A DNA stretch of 64,000 nt from an uncultured Bacteroidota bacterium (GTDB lineage: Bacteria > Bacteroidota > Bacteroidia > Flavobacteriales > Flavobacteriaceae): positions 123,449 through 187,448 of the forward strand of contig CACNDW010000001.1 in NCBI GenBank assembly GCA_902619315.1, written 5' to 3'. Within the stretch, counting starts at the first letter, position 1. Every line of letters begins with the position of its first letter. Under the pieces are notes generated by a model, which saw nothing but the letters and a program-made list of their open reading frames with translations, ran no database searches and had not been told where the DNA came from. Below, in pieces: positions 29,956 to 37,785 of the stretch. The position numbers and the translations under genes are program-made.

Positions 29956-30681
29956 ATGAAAAAGTCAATTCTTTCCAACCCAGCATTCAGATATATATTT
30001 GAAGTATTTATCATCGTTTTTTCTGTTACGGTTTCATTCTATATTCAGAATGAACTTGACGAAAGAGATAAAATGGAGCTAAAAAATGAATCTTTAAAGG
30101 GAGTTCTGATTGATTTAGATAAAGACAAAGATTTTTATAATGCTGCTCTCGAGTCTATCTTTTACAGATTAAATTCATCAGACAGATTAATTGAAAAAGG
30201 GATTGACTCAGGGGTTTTAAATTCGTTTTTATCTTATTGGGGTTTTGTTGGTCATGATGCCTCAATAAAGTCATTAATTGCAACTGGAGCAATTGAATAC
30301 ATATCTGATGAAAATTTACTTGAAGAACTAACAAAATATTATGAGACACAGTAAAGCATTTTATCCGATACTGCTGAAAATGAAGAAAAGCTCTATTGGG
30401 AAATCATGACTTACATGAAAGTTAATTATCGATTTGGCAAAATGATGAAATCTGAGAGAACTTACATAAAAAACTGGTTTACAGGAAAGGGCGGGGACAA
30501 AGGACATCCATTACATATGCAATTTGATGATATTCTATTATCGAAACTAAATAAAGACCAATATTTCGTCAATCATGCCCATCAGCTCAAAAGACTTGAT
30601 GGTCTTCATGCTGGATTTTATGAGCAGGCACTTGTGGAGGTTCAAAAACTAAAGGTTTTAATTAAAAATGAATTGAATTAG
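29956..30681 (+). pseudogene. DUF6090-like membrane protein gene with in-frame stop
   Basis: Codons 1-132 (MKKSILSNPAFRYIFEVF ... LTKYYETQ) and the piece from 30355 (SILSDTAENEEKLYWEIMTY ... KVLIKNELN) are in the same frame, separated only by the TAA at 30352-30354. Together they give a 241-residue protein with one N-terminal membrane helix (IFEVFIIVFSVTVSFYI) like the two full DUF6090 genes downstream, though more divergent. A single substitution could have made the stop. Either it is a pseudogene or an N-terminal fragment is made. It heads a run of three related genes 15 and 6 bp apart. Confidence 0.75.
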
Positions 30682-30696
30682 ATTTAACTCATTAAA

Positions 30697-31503
30697 ATGC
30701 GATTTAAAAGATTTAATAAATTCATGAATCTAAATACTAAAAATTACCTTAGATATGCAGTTGGTGAAATTTTACTTGTTGTTGTTGGGATTCTGATTGC
30801 ATTGCAGGTTAATAATTGGAATGAGGAAAGGAAATTGAAACTGTCAGAGAAAAAAGTTCTTTTATCATTTTACAATGAAGTTTCAAATAATTTGAATAGT
30901 CTTAAAACTTCAATTGATGAGAAAAAAACTATCATCAAAATAAATAAAGAAATACTCAATAAAACCTCACCAAATTCAGATTGGAACTCTAATGTAAAAC
31001 TCGACAGCTTAATGTATTACTTCACCGTATCTGGCTGGATTTATGTGTCAGACAATGGAGTTTTAAACGAGCTGGTTAATTCAGGGCAATTGAATATTAT
31101 AGAAAATAATAAGATTAAGAGTCTAATAGCATCATTACCTCAACAAATAAATCAAATTACCGAAGAGGACAGGCTTTACAGGGATGACCTTCATCAATAT
31201 TTCCTCCCTTTTCTTGGGAAAAATTATCGTCTGAGAAACATCACCAGTTATAGAGAGCTTTATGCTTACAATAAATCTGATTTAGGAAATTCGAAGCATG
31301 AACTTAATGACATAAAAATAATAAATAGTTTAGAGTTTGAGAATATGCTTACAATTCAAGCGATATGGATTAAATTTTCAATTGAGATGTGTGAGAACTT
31401 GAGAATTAAGTATTTGAGTTTGCAAGATTTAATAGAAAAAAAATATCCTGAAGTCAATTTTAATGAAGTGTCACAAAATATAGAAAGTGGTTTTTGGGGA
31501 TAG
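30697..31503 (+). CDS. DUF6090 family membrane protein (first intact copy)
   Basis: 268 residues. It begins MRFKRFNKFMNLNTKNYLRY and has a membrane helix in YAVGEILLVVVGILIALQVN followed by NWNEERK, the hallmark of DUF6090 proteins in Flavobacteriia. The rest is helical and charged, probably periplasmic. The function of the family is unknown. The next gene is a close paralogue of identical length, so the pair arose by tandem duplication. Confidence 0.85.
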   Translation: MRFKRFNKFMNLNTKNYLRYAVGEILLVVVGILIALQVNNWNEERKLKLSEKKVLLSFYNEVSNNLNSLKTSIDEKKTIIKINKEILNKTSPNSDWNSNVKLDSLMYYFTVSGWIYVSDNGVLNELVNSGQLNIIENNKIKSLIASLPQQINQITEEDRLYRDDLHQYFLPFLGKNYRLRNITSYRELYAYNKSDLGNSKHELNDIKIINSLEFENMLTIQAIWIKFSIEMCENLRIKYLSLQDLIEKKYPEVNFNEVSQNIESGFWG

Positions 31504-31509
31504 ATTTTA

Positions 31510-32316
31510 ATGAGATTCTTTAGATTTAAAAATTTTATGAGCATGGATACAATAAAGTATCTGAGATATGCAATTGGAGAGATAATACTGGTTGTAGTAG
31601 GTATTCTTATTGCCCTTCAAGTTAATAATTATAATGAGGAGCTTAACAATAAAAAATTAGAGAAAAAAATTCTTTTATCACTTCATAATGAGATTTCTTC
31701 AAGCCTATTAAATTGTAATTTGGTAATTAGTAAAAAGAGAGAGATTATTTCATCATCCAATAAGATTATGTCTGAAATGTCTCCAGATGGTAATTGGAAT
31801 TCAAAATATAAATTAGATAGTTTAATTTTCCATATCACAAATTCTGGTTGGAGGCATGTTCCACAAGAAGGTGTACTGAATGAAATTATTAATTCTGGAA
31901 AGCTTACATTGATTAGTGATAATAAATTAAAAACATTGATTTCTTCTTTACCAAGAGCTTACTCTCAAATGATTGAAAATGATAGAATAAATAGGCTGAA
32001 TATAAACACTAATGTTGTTCCATTTTTCTACGGAAAGTCTTATTTAAGGAACAGCACCAACTATATTAACCCTTTTGAATTTTCAGAGGCTTCTCAGGGT
32101 ATTACTAAATTTAAATTTAACAATAATAGATTACTAAAATACCCCGAATTAGAGGATATCCTTTCGTATTTATCTAACTATAATAAATATGGAATTGAAT
32201 TTTTAGAAAAGGCAAAATTAAAATATCATCAAATTCAGCAATTAATTGAATCAAAGTATCCAGAGGTAGATTATGACAAACTCGAAAAAGATTTAGACAG
32301 GGGGGTATGGAATTAA
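31510..32316 (+). CDS. DUF6090 family membrane protein (second intact copy)
   Basis: 268 residues, the same length as its neighbour, starting 6 bp after that gene stops. It opens MRFFRFKNFMSMDTIKYLRY and carries the same membrane helix (GEIILVVVGILIALQVNNYN). Shared landmarks along the body include NSGWRHVPQEGVLNE against SGWIYVSDNGVLNE and the closing KYPEVDYDKLEKDLDRGVWN against KYPEVNFNEVSQNIESGFWG. A terminator follows at 32442, closing the three-gene unit. Confidence 0.85.
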   Translation: MRFFRFKNFMSMDTIKYLRYAIGEIILVVVGILIALQVNNYNEELNNKKLEKKILLSLHNEISSSLLNCNLVISKKREIISSSNKIMSEMSPDGNWNSKYKLDSLIFHITNSGWRHVPQEGVLNEIINSGKLTLISDNKLKTLISSLPRAYSQMIENDRINRLNINTNVVPFFYGKSYLRNSTNYINPFEFSEASQGITKFKFNNNRLLKYPELEDILSYLSNYNKYGIEFLEKAKLKYHQIQQLIESKYPEVDYDKLEKDLDRGVWN

Positions 32317-32441
32317 AGGATTACAGTTTTTAATGACAGGTGGAAAAACTCCATCGTCACACACCACTGCTGTTTTTTGACACTTTTTGAATCTGTGCAC
32401 TGGTCCAAAAAACCATACACTAAGTTAGTTTGTGACTTTTT

Positions 32442-32468
32442 GACCCTCCTTTTGGAGGGTTTTTTTAT
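32442..32468 (+). terminator. terminator after the DUF6090 genes
   Basis: Stem CCCTCC/GGAGGG with loop TTTT (32444-32459) followed by a T-run. Confidence 0.85.
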
Positions 32469-32492
32469 GATTGAAAATGGGAACTATTATTT

Positions 32493-32909
32493 CTACTTGA
32501 TTATACAGTCATTTAAATGAACATTCATCATTAAGCCAGAACAACTTCCCATTACTGTAATTCTCTTCCCCTTAGACAAACTTGCAACGACAGATTTTTC
32601 ATTAAAATAACACTGGATATCACCAAAATATTGGTCTCCAACAAGTGTTATATATGCATTATCCATAATATCGTTTCCTATGTCCCGTACAACACCCGTT
32701 ACTTCAATTATTTTTCCTTTATATTTTTCGTCAGCAGCGATTTCGTTTGCATTATAGTCATCATATAGTTTGACTGCTGAAACTTTTAATGAAGGCTTTG
32801 TATCTGAAGTTATTTTTGTGCTTTCATCTAAACTTTCAAAATCTTCTAAACTCCCAAAAGCAATTAAAATAAAAAACAATAATGATATTGATGATAAAAA
32901 GTTCTTCAT
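32493..32909 (-). CDS. OB-fold (tRNA_anti-like) exported protein
   Basis: 138 residues with an N-terminal hydrophobic signal (FLSSISLLFFILIAFGS). The C-terminal half (KYKGKIIEVTGVVRDIGNDI, YITLVGDQYFGDIQCYF, KGKRITVMGSCSGLMMNVHL) is a typical OB-fold of the tRNA_anti-like family, small secreted or periplasmic domains of unknown role. Its ATG overlaps the stop of the membrane-protein gene upstream by 4 bp (ATGA), so the two are probably translated together. Confidence 0.75.
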   Translation of the reverse strand: MKNFLSSISLLFFILIAFGSLEDFESLDESTKITSDTKPSLKVSAVKLYDDYNANEIAADEKYKGKIIEVTGVVRDIGNDIMDNAYITLVGDQYFGDIQCYFNEKSVVASLSKGKRITVMGSCSGLMMNVHLNDCIIK

Positions 32910-33286
32910 AATATAAATCTAATAACTAAGCTCGAAGCGACAATGTACATAATTAAGTCAATAACATCAAAAGTCCCAGGAATTAAAAAGTAAAATTGAC
33001 CAATCTCTGAAAAAACACCTATAATAGGTATAATCAGGGACCAGATTATAGTTCTAAAAGTTTTATCTTTTCTAATGTGGAAAATTAGAGTGCTATAAGA
33101 CATAGCCCAAAGTCCACCAGGAAGTGAAAATATAATAACTCTTTCTAAAAAAGTATCAGCGGACGTTAATGGTGTATATAGATTACCTAGAAGTTTATTG
33201 TAAATAAAATAATCGGTCCTAAATGAAGTATAAATTAAACAACCTATAAAAAGTGGGACCCACCAATAAATAGTCCGTTTTTTCAT
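32906..33286 (-). CDS. small four-helix membrane protein, unknown
   Basis: 126 residues with about four hydrophobic helices (WWVPLFIGCLIYTSF, FSLPGGLWAMSYSTLIF, IWSLIIPIIGVFSEIGQFY, IDLIMYIVASSLVIRFIL). The pattern resembles VanZ-like or DUF2809-like small membrane proteins, but no signature is convincing. It precedes the OB-fold gene with a 4-bp overlap. Confidence 0.6.
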   Translation of the reverse strand: MKKRTIYWWVPLFIGCLIYTSFRTDYFIYNKLLGNLYTPLTSADTFLERVIIFSLPGGLWAMSYSTLIFHIRKDKTFRTIIWSLIIPIIGVFSEIGQFYFLIPGTFDVIDLIMYIVASSLVIRFIL

Positions 33287-33507
33287 TAGTAAATCATTAT
33301 ATTCAGTAACATAAAATTCAAAACGAATTAGTCCAAAGAAAAAGAGTTAGAAAGATAGTGGAGATAGATTAAATAAAAAAGAGGTGCTGCGTTTTAGAAC
33401 CCCTATTATGTTTAAAAATATTGAATTGCTTTTAAAAAAATAGGTACCATAACCAACCTATAAAAGGTGGATTGAGAATAAACCCTCTGAGTGAAAAGTT
33501 ATTTTTA
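33287..33507. other. intergenic, AT-rich, holds integrase remnant copy 4
   Basis: 221 bp. The only structure seen is the integrase-tail piece at 33441-33476; the remaining sequence shows no ORF, tRNA or strong hairpin. Confidence 0.4.
33441..33476 (+). pseudogene. integrase 3' remnant, copy 4 (ITKLQKA part)
   Basis: Reads GTITNL-stop-KV, against GSITKLQKAM in remnant copy 1. It is short and damaged, but it sits in the same position relative to a minus-strand SnoaL-like gene as the other copies. Confidence 0.4.
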
Positions 33508-34016
33508 TCAAAGCTGCTCCATCGTTTTCTTCTCACCGCATTTCTCCTGACCATAAAGCTGTTTTACAAAAAGTAAATCAGAAAGATATTCAGTAATTCT
33601 ACTGACTTTTCCTTCCTCATTTATACTATACAGCCAGATGTAATCATTATTATATTCTCCATTGACCCCCTCAGCTTTTCCTGAAAGCACTATAACTGAG
33701 CCATTAACGCCAGAAATTATCTTATCTACATTTCCTTTCCATCCATTTTTTAAAAGAGATTGAAATGCCCCAGCAGCCTGGAGAAGTTCCTCATATGTAT
33801 AAGTTCCTGATATGTCGAGCTCGCCCCTTAAAGTAAAGGTAAAGTCATCGCTAATTGTAGATTCAAACACCTCAAAATCAGCATTATTATATGCTTCAAA
33901 ATTCTTTGAAACAATGGTATTATTCCTTTCAATTAAAATTTCATTTTTGCTTTTTGAAGTTGTTTGCTCACAAGATATAATTGAGATAAGTGTGATTAGA
34001 AAAATATTTTATTCAT
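33508..34016 (-). pseudogene. SnoaL/NTF2-like lipoprotein gene with frameshift in the signal peptide
   Basis: The main frame gives a lipobox (FLITLISIISC|EQTTSK) and an NTF2-like body: EAYNNADFEVFESTISDDFT, ISGTYTYEELLQAAGAFQ, YIWLYSINEEGKVSRITEYL. The only plausible start, ATG at 34014-34016, is in another frame: ATG AAT AAA ATA would join the lipoprotein frame if one base were added to the T-run at about 34000-34006. The leader before this ATG matches that of the intact lipoprotein at 29602, which supports it as the ancestral start. A Met inside the body would give a 120-residue cytoplasmic piece. It is either a pseudogene, a phase-variable run, or a sequencing error. Confidence 0.65.
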
Positions 34017-34040
34017 TTTAAATAATAAATTGTTCATACT

Positions 34041-34105
34041 ACTAAAATAACAAAACCTACAAAAGGGGTGAAAGTGCCTTAAGTAAAATAGGAGGATATG
34101 CCAAT
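34041..34105 (+). pseudogene. integrase 3' remnant, copy 5, with 28-bp repeat
   Basis: AACCTACAAAAGGGG encodes NLQKG as in ITKLQKAMG. It is followed at once by a damaged AAGTGCC ... GGAGGATATGCC segment matching the EVPELNEEDMP codons. The middle (GHSS...LRGL) is missing. Bases 34041-34068 are identical, inverted, to 40099-40126, which carries the same internal deletion. Confidence 0.5.
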
Positions 34106-34307
34106 GATTTAGATATTGATATTGCTGTTCTTTTGCTTGTTGTGCCGATGATATAGTTCCCTAGGCAAAGTTTAGATATAATTCTATCTAATTTTTAAAT
34201 AAGAATTACTCATAAGTTTAAATAAGATTGTATTTGTATATGACTAATTTTGTTTAGTCAAAAAAAATAATTTAACGTTACTGTATTTAAATATTAAAGT
34301 TTTAATT
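34106..34307. other. intergenic region upstream of the SPFH gene
   Basis: About 200 AT-rich bases with no supported feature beyond the presumed promoter of the SPFH gene. Confidence 0.3.
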
Positions 34308-35090
34308 ATGAAAATAAAGAATTTTATTGTTTTGATACTTTCTCACATAATATTAAGCTGTGCTGTTATTAGACCGGGGGAAGTTGGAATTAAACAAAGA
34401 TTGGGAAAATTTACAGGCGGTGTGGTTAAGGAAGGGGCTGTACTTTACAATCCAATTACAAGCAGAGTGGTTAAAGAATCGACACAAACTCAAAACGTAA
34501 AACTAATTTTAAGCTTACCAAGCAAGGAGGGTTTAAGTGTTAAATCTGAAATATCAATTCTATATAGACTTGAGGAGGATATGGTTGCTTCGATTTTGGA
34601 GAATCTAGGTAAAAATTATGAATCAATTGTCACAAGCGTATTTAGATCCGCAGCCTCGGATGTTTGTGCTCAATTTTTTGCAAAAGATATGCATTCAGGT
34701 ATGCGATCAAAAATTGAAAATGAAATTCTAGATAAAATGAAAACCAATCTCGAAAAACAAGCCGATGGAATAGAACTAATAGCTGTTTTGATGAAATCAA
34801 TCCAATTACCAAGAGGGTTGGCAAATTCAATTGAGAGAAAATTACAAGCTGAACAGGATGCAATGAGAATGGAATTTGTTCTAAGCCAAGAAAAACAGGA
34901 GGCTGAAAGAAAAATAATAAGTGCCCAAGGAGAGAGAGATGCTCAAATTATTATTTCTGAAGGTTTAACAGAGGGCATAATAAAAATAAAAGCAATAGAG
35001 GCTTTTAAACAATTGTCAAAATCTAACAATGCAAAAGTTATTTTAACTGATGGTAAAACCCCTTTAATGGTTACAAGCGAAACGGATTAA
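34308..35090 (+). CDS. SPFH/prohibitin-like lipoprotein
   Basis: 260 residues. The signal ends in a lipobox (LSHIILSC) and is followed by AVIRPGEVGIKQRLGKFTGG, the typical opening of SPFH/band-7 domains. Then come LSLPSKEGLSVKSEISILYR, the coiled-coil region LQAEQDAMRMEFVLSQEKQE with GERDAQIIISEGLTEG, and a hydrophilic tail. SPFH proteins form ring scaffolds at membranes; here the anchor is a lipid rather than a helix. It stands alone between two integrase-tail remnants, so it appears to be an acquired cassette gene. Confidence 0.85.
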   Translation: MKIKNFIVLILSHIILSCAVIRPGEVGIKQRLGKFTGGVVKEGAVLYNPITSRVVKESTQTQNVKLILSLPSKEGLSVKSEISILYRLEEDMVASILENLGKNYESIVTSVFRSAASDVCAQFFAKDMHSGMRSKIENEILDKMKTNLEKQADGIELIAVLMKSIQLPRGLANSIERKLQAEQDAMRMEFVLSQEKQEAERKIISAQGERDAQIIISEGLTEGIIKIKAIEAFKQLSKSNNAKVILTDGKTPLMVTSETD

Positions 35091-35182
35091 TAATATTTTC
35101 TCTGTAGACTAATTCACAGTAATCGTTCGATACATTCCCTTATGAGCTGAACATTGATTAATTGAATGTTAAGCTAAATATA

Positions 35183-35236
35183 AAGGGATAAGTGCTGTCT
35201 CCTGAACTTAATGAAGAGTATATGCCTGAGTTGTAA
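35183..35236 (+). pseudogene. integrase 3' remnant, copy 6
   Basis: Frame reads KG-stop-VLSPELNEEYMPEL then TAA at 35234-35236, against RGLEVPELNEEDMPKI in copy 1. A decayed form of the same hairpin terminator (CCCACC...GTGGAGGG) follows. The minus-strand NTF2-like gene ends 32 bp further right. Confidence 0.65.
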
Positions 35237-35267
35237 TAAAAAACCCACCGAGTGGAGGGATATTTTA

Positions 35268-35780
35268 CTATTTACTTTCTGACATTTTTTTTTGATATAG
35301 TGCAATTTCTTCCATTAGCTCCGTTGGGTCAAGATAACATTTAGTGGAAATAATTTTATCTCCTTCCCACTGCCACCAGCAATGAAATGTGTTTTTTTGA
35401 ACTTCACCTGTTATTTTTGATTTACCAGACCAGTCAGACCAATGATTGGTGTATATCTCTCCACTGTTATAATACATTGTGGTAATGTATGGATCAATGT
35501 GTTTTAAATCATCGTAAAGGACAGAGTGGAAATTGTACCCTTCAATAATTTCTTCAGTAGAATATTCAATATTATTAAAATAATGAACTCCATCATCAGT
35601 AAAGTATTTTCTAGCTAAATCAAAATTTCCATCTTGATAAGCTTGAGCTAATTTTTTTATGATTGTTGTTTTTTCATCATTTTCATTAATTATTCCGCTC
35701 AATGAGCCGCTGTCAACAGTTGTGTTTTGACAATAAGTAAATAACAGTAAGAGCGTGATAGCTGAAATGAATTTTTTCAT
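35268..35780 (-). CDS. NTF2/SnoaL-like lipoprotein
   Basis: About 170 residues from the ATG at 35780 (KKFISAITLLLLFTYC lipobox); an upstream ATG at 35807 would spoil the signal. The body AYQDGNFDLARKYFTDDGVH, YNSGEIYTNHWSDWSGKSKI and CWWQWEGDKIISTKCYLDPT is NTF2-like and clearly related to the N-terminal half of the lipoprotein at 27178-28071. The role is unknown. It sits between integrase remnants 6 and 7. Confidence 0.75.
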   Translation of the reverse strand: MKKFISAITLLLLFTYCQNTTVDSGSLSGIINENDEKTTIIKKLAQAYQDGNFDLARKYFTDDGVHYFNNIEYSTEEIIEGYNFHSVLYDDLKHIDPYITTMYYNSGEIYTNHWSDWSGKSKITGEVQKNTFHCWWQWEGDKIISTKCYLDPTELMEEIALYQKKMSESK

Positions 35781-35842
35781 TTTTGATAATTTGTAGTTAA
35801 TAAACAAACATAAACTAATTACTTTAAATAGGCAAGTAATAA

Positions 35843-35884
35843 GAAGTGCCAGAGCTTACTGAAGAGTATATGCCTGTGATTTAA
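35843..35884 (+). pseudogene. integrase 3' remnant, copy 7
   Basis: Clean reading of EVPELTEEYMPVI followed by TAA at 35882-35884; two stop codons stand where RGL would be. The next gene (35985-36428) again runs toward it on the minus strand. Confidence 0.6.
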
Positions 35885-35984
35885 GATTTTAGTTGGAGGT
35901 TATGAATTTATATTATAAATATCTATTTTTAGAAGGAGGCTAATCTAAGGCGGTGGTAGTAAAATTTAGTTTATATAAAAGTTA

Positions 35985-36428
35985 CTATATCCATCTTCTG
36001 GTTCTGGATTTATACGATAAATATTCTTTTCCAAATTTTTCTTCAAGAAAAATTTCTTCTCTTTTAATCTGGAATTCATTTATCCAAAAGTAAAAAATGA
36101 ATGGAGTTAAGATGGAATAATAATTTAAATAAAAAATTGAGGTTGAAATGACAATTAGAATCATCCCCAAGTACATCGGATTTCTGGAGTATTTATAAAT
36201 CCCAGTATTAACTAGTTTATTAACTTTTTTAAAATTTATAGGATTTACTGTGGTTTTTGATTTTATAAATTTTAAAACAGGGGTTGTTAAAATAAAAATT
36301 CCTAATGAAAATATTAGAATTGAAATTGAATGTTGGTATGGGAAATAAATTATCTCAAATTCATTTTTAGAAAAATAAATAGTAGTGATTAAAAATAAAA
36401 CTAAAATGGGTGGGGGTATTTTCAACAT
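35985..36428 (-). CDS. isoprenylcysteine carboxylmethyltransferase-family membrane protein
   Basis: 147 residues with about four membrane helices. The motif LVNTGIYKYSRNPMYLGMIL and the ending REEIFLEEKFGKEYLSYKSR-TRRWI are the hallmarks of the ICMT/PEMT-like family, SAM-dependent methyltransferases embedded in the membrane. In bacteria the methyl acceptor is generally unknown. It is one of the island's single-gene modules. Confidence 0.85.
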   Translation of the reverse strand: MLKIPPPILVLFLITTIYFSKNEFEIIYFPYQHSISILIFSLGIFILTTPVLKFIKSKTTVNPINFKKVNKLVNTGIYKYSRNPMYLGMILIVISTSIFYLNYYSILTPFIFYFWINEFQIKREEIFLEEKFGKEYLSYKSRTRRWI

Positions 36429-36534
36429 TTTAAAAGTTTGTACAAAAATGATTAATTTAAATAATATCTACAAACAATTAGAGTTGTCCTACTATTTATC
36501 CTATTTTACGAATTTATCCTAATAGAAAACAAAA

Positions 36535-36556
36535 AACCCCTCAAGAAGAGGGGTTT
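36535..36556. terminator. hairpin next to the tRNA-Met 3'-end copy
   Basis: Stem CCCCTC/GAGGGG with loop AAGAA (36537-36553), flanked by A-run and T-run. A comparable but weaker hairpin (CCCTC...GAGGG) lies at the same distance from the intact tRNA-Met at 37685-37703. Confidence 0.75.
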
Positions 36557-36590
36557 TAGGGTGGTCCCACCTGTACTCAAAGGGGGGTTG
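36551..36590 (-). repeat. duplicated 3' end of tRNA-Met (attachment-site-like)
   Basis: Bases 36551-36573 match 37701-37723 at 22 of 23 positions. The shared stretch covers the last bases of tRNA-Met and its 3' flank. Beyond it the T-arm match fades (CTGTACTCAAAGGGG against CTGGGCTCGAACCAGGG). Direct repeats of a tRNA 3' end are the usual mark of integrase-mediated insertion; the enclosed 1.1 kb holds two small genes. Confidence 0.65.
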
Positions 36591-36704
36591 TATATATAAT
36601 GATAATCAACAAGTTAACTGATTTAGGTGGTTCGGTATCCGAACCATTTTGGTTAGTGTTCCGAACCTTCTCAAAAATCAAGATTTTTTGACTACAACCC
36701 AGGT
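36591..36704. other. intergenic, no feature seen
   Basis: Short AT-rich stretch inside the tRNA-Met-flanked module, with GGTTCGG repeats (36630-36660) but no gene. Confidence 0.3.
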
Positions 36705-37106
36705 TCAGGTTCTTTTAGGACCATTATTTTGAATTGTCCCTTGTAGAAAATAAAAAACTATTCCACCAATAATTGTCCATAATACATCATTCCAATCAAA
36801 AACTCCTCTTCCTGGAGTGTAAATTGTTATAAACTCATTTCCAATTAGACCAATCATAGAAATGATTATTGACCACTTTAATCTATTTCTGTAAATAGAT
36901 GTATTAGGTTTAAAAATCTCTGGAATGGTTACATAAAACATACTTGGAAGACCAATACCTGGAAGGAAGTTGGGAATTACTCCAAGAAAATAAATTATAA
37001 CGTCATTTCCTCCTTCATAGTTTGGTCTGATGTAATCTTGAACCAATCCAAATGTTAAAAATGTAACTCCAAAAACTAGATAATAAAAATATTTTCTGTT
37101 CATCAA
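36705..37106 (-). CDS. small membrane protein, unknown
   Basis: 133 residues with about four hydrophobic helices (FYYLVFGVTFLTFGLVQDYI, VIIYFLGVIPNFLPGIGLPS, WSIIISMIGLIGNEFITIYT, WNDVLWTIIGGIVFYFLQGT). No family signature recognised; the layout is similar to the membrane protein at 32906-33286. It lies within the region flanked by the tRNA-Met 3'-end repeats. Confidence 0.6.
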   Translation of the reverse strand: MMNRKYFYYLVFGVTFLTFGLVQDYIRPNYEGGNDVIIYFLGVIPNFLPGIGLPSMFYVTIPEIFKPNTSIYRNRLKWSIIISMIGLIGNEFITIYTPGRGVFDWNDVLWTIIGGIVFYFLQGTIQNNGPKRT

Positions 37107-37166
37107 CTTTCAAAAATAATTTATTTGTTTTGGATTTAGGTTCGGTTCAGGTTTTAAAAGGACCAA

Positions 37167-37616
37167 TTATAAAATCCCAAATTGATTAAAGTGATATGAG
37201 GTGTGGAAATGAACTAGTTTCTTAAATAAACTAGTTTCAATATTACCATATATGTTGTGAATAGTATAATCAGACTTTAACTCCTTAACTATTTTAATGT
37301 TTTCAGTAAGTCTGTTTTTTTTATTTAAAAATGATTCTTCTGAACTAAAAGACTTAAACTCTTTTAGGGTTTTTGAATTTTTTGGATACTTGTTTATATC
37401 AAAATCCAATGACTTTAAATATTTCAAAAATACTTTTCCAAAAAGTCTCCCAAATAATCTTGTCCGAAGACTAATTTTTTGGTTTCCTAATGAGACTTCA
37501 ATAAAATTGTTACAATGATTAATCATTTGAAATGAATTCATTTTTCCCCATTTAGGGGATGTCTCCTCATCAAGATAATTCAACTTATCAATAAGAGAAT
37601 CAAAATCATAAATCAT
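37167..37616 (-). CDS. DUF1569 (DinB-like) protein
   Basis: About 149 residues from the ATG at 37616 (MIYDFDSLIDKLNYLDEETS). The motif PKWGKMNSFQMINHCNNFIE is the N-terminal signature of DUF1569, a DinB-like four-helix-bundle family with a possible metal-binding His. The frame also stays open upstream into tRNA-Met, but that extension is a product of the tRNA sequence and is not coding. It is the second gene of the tRNA-Met-flanked module. Confidence 0.75.
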   Translation of the reverse strand: MIYDFDSLIDKLNYLDEETSPKWGKMNSFQMINHCNNFIEVSLGNQKISLRTRLFGRLFGKVFLKYLKSLDFDINKYPKNSKTLKEFKSFSSEESFLNKKNRLTENIKIVKELKSDYTIHNIYGNIETSLFKKLVHFHTSYHFNQFGIL

Positions 37617-37711
37617 ACTACAAATTAATGATTTTGGTTCGGATTTTGGTTCGGAATAAGAAATGTAAAAAATAAAAACCCTCCAAATCAATGACTTAGA
37701 GGGTTTAAGGG

Positions 37712-37785
37712 TGGTCCCACCTGGGCTCGAACCAGGGACCAACTGATTATGAGTCAGCTACTCTAACCAACTGAGCTATAGGACC
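37712..37785 (-). tRNA. tRNA-Met (CAT anticodon)
   Basis: Acceptor GGTCCTA pairs with TGGGACC; the D-arm AGCTCAGTTGG, anticodon stem-loop CTGA-CTCATAA-TCAG with anticodon CAT, and T-arm CCTGGTTCGAGCCCAGG are all present. CCA is not encoded. Elongator Met versus Ile2 (lysidine-modified CAT) cannot be fully settled by eye. Its 3' end is duplicated at 36551-36573. Confidence 0.88.

Noticed and set aside
37617..37742. N-terminal extension of the DUF1569 frame (MVPGSSPGGTT...)
   Set aside because: This part is tRNA-Met and its flank read as protein; the family-like sequence begins at the ATG at 37616.
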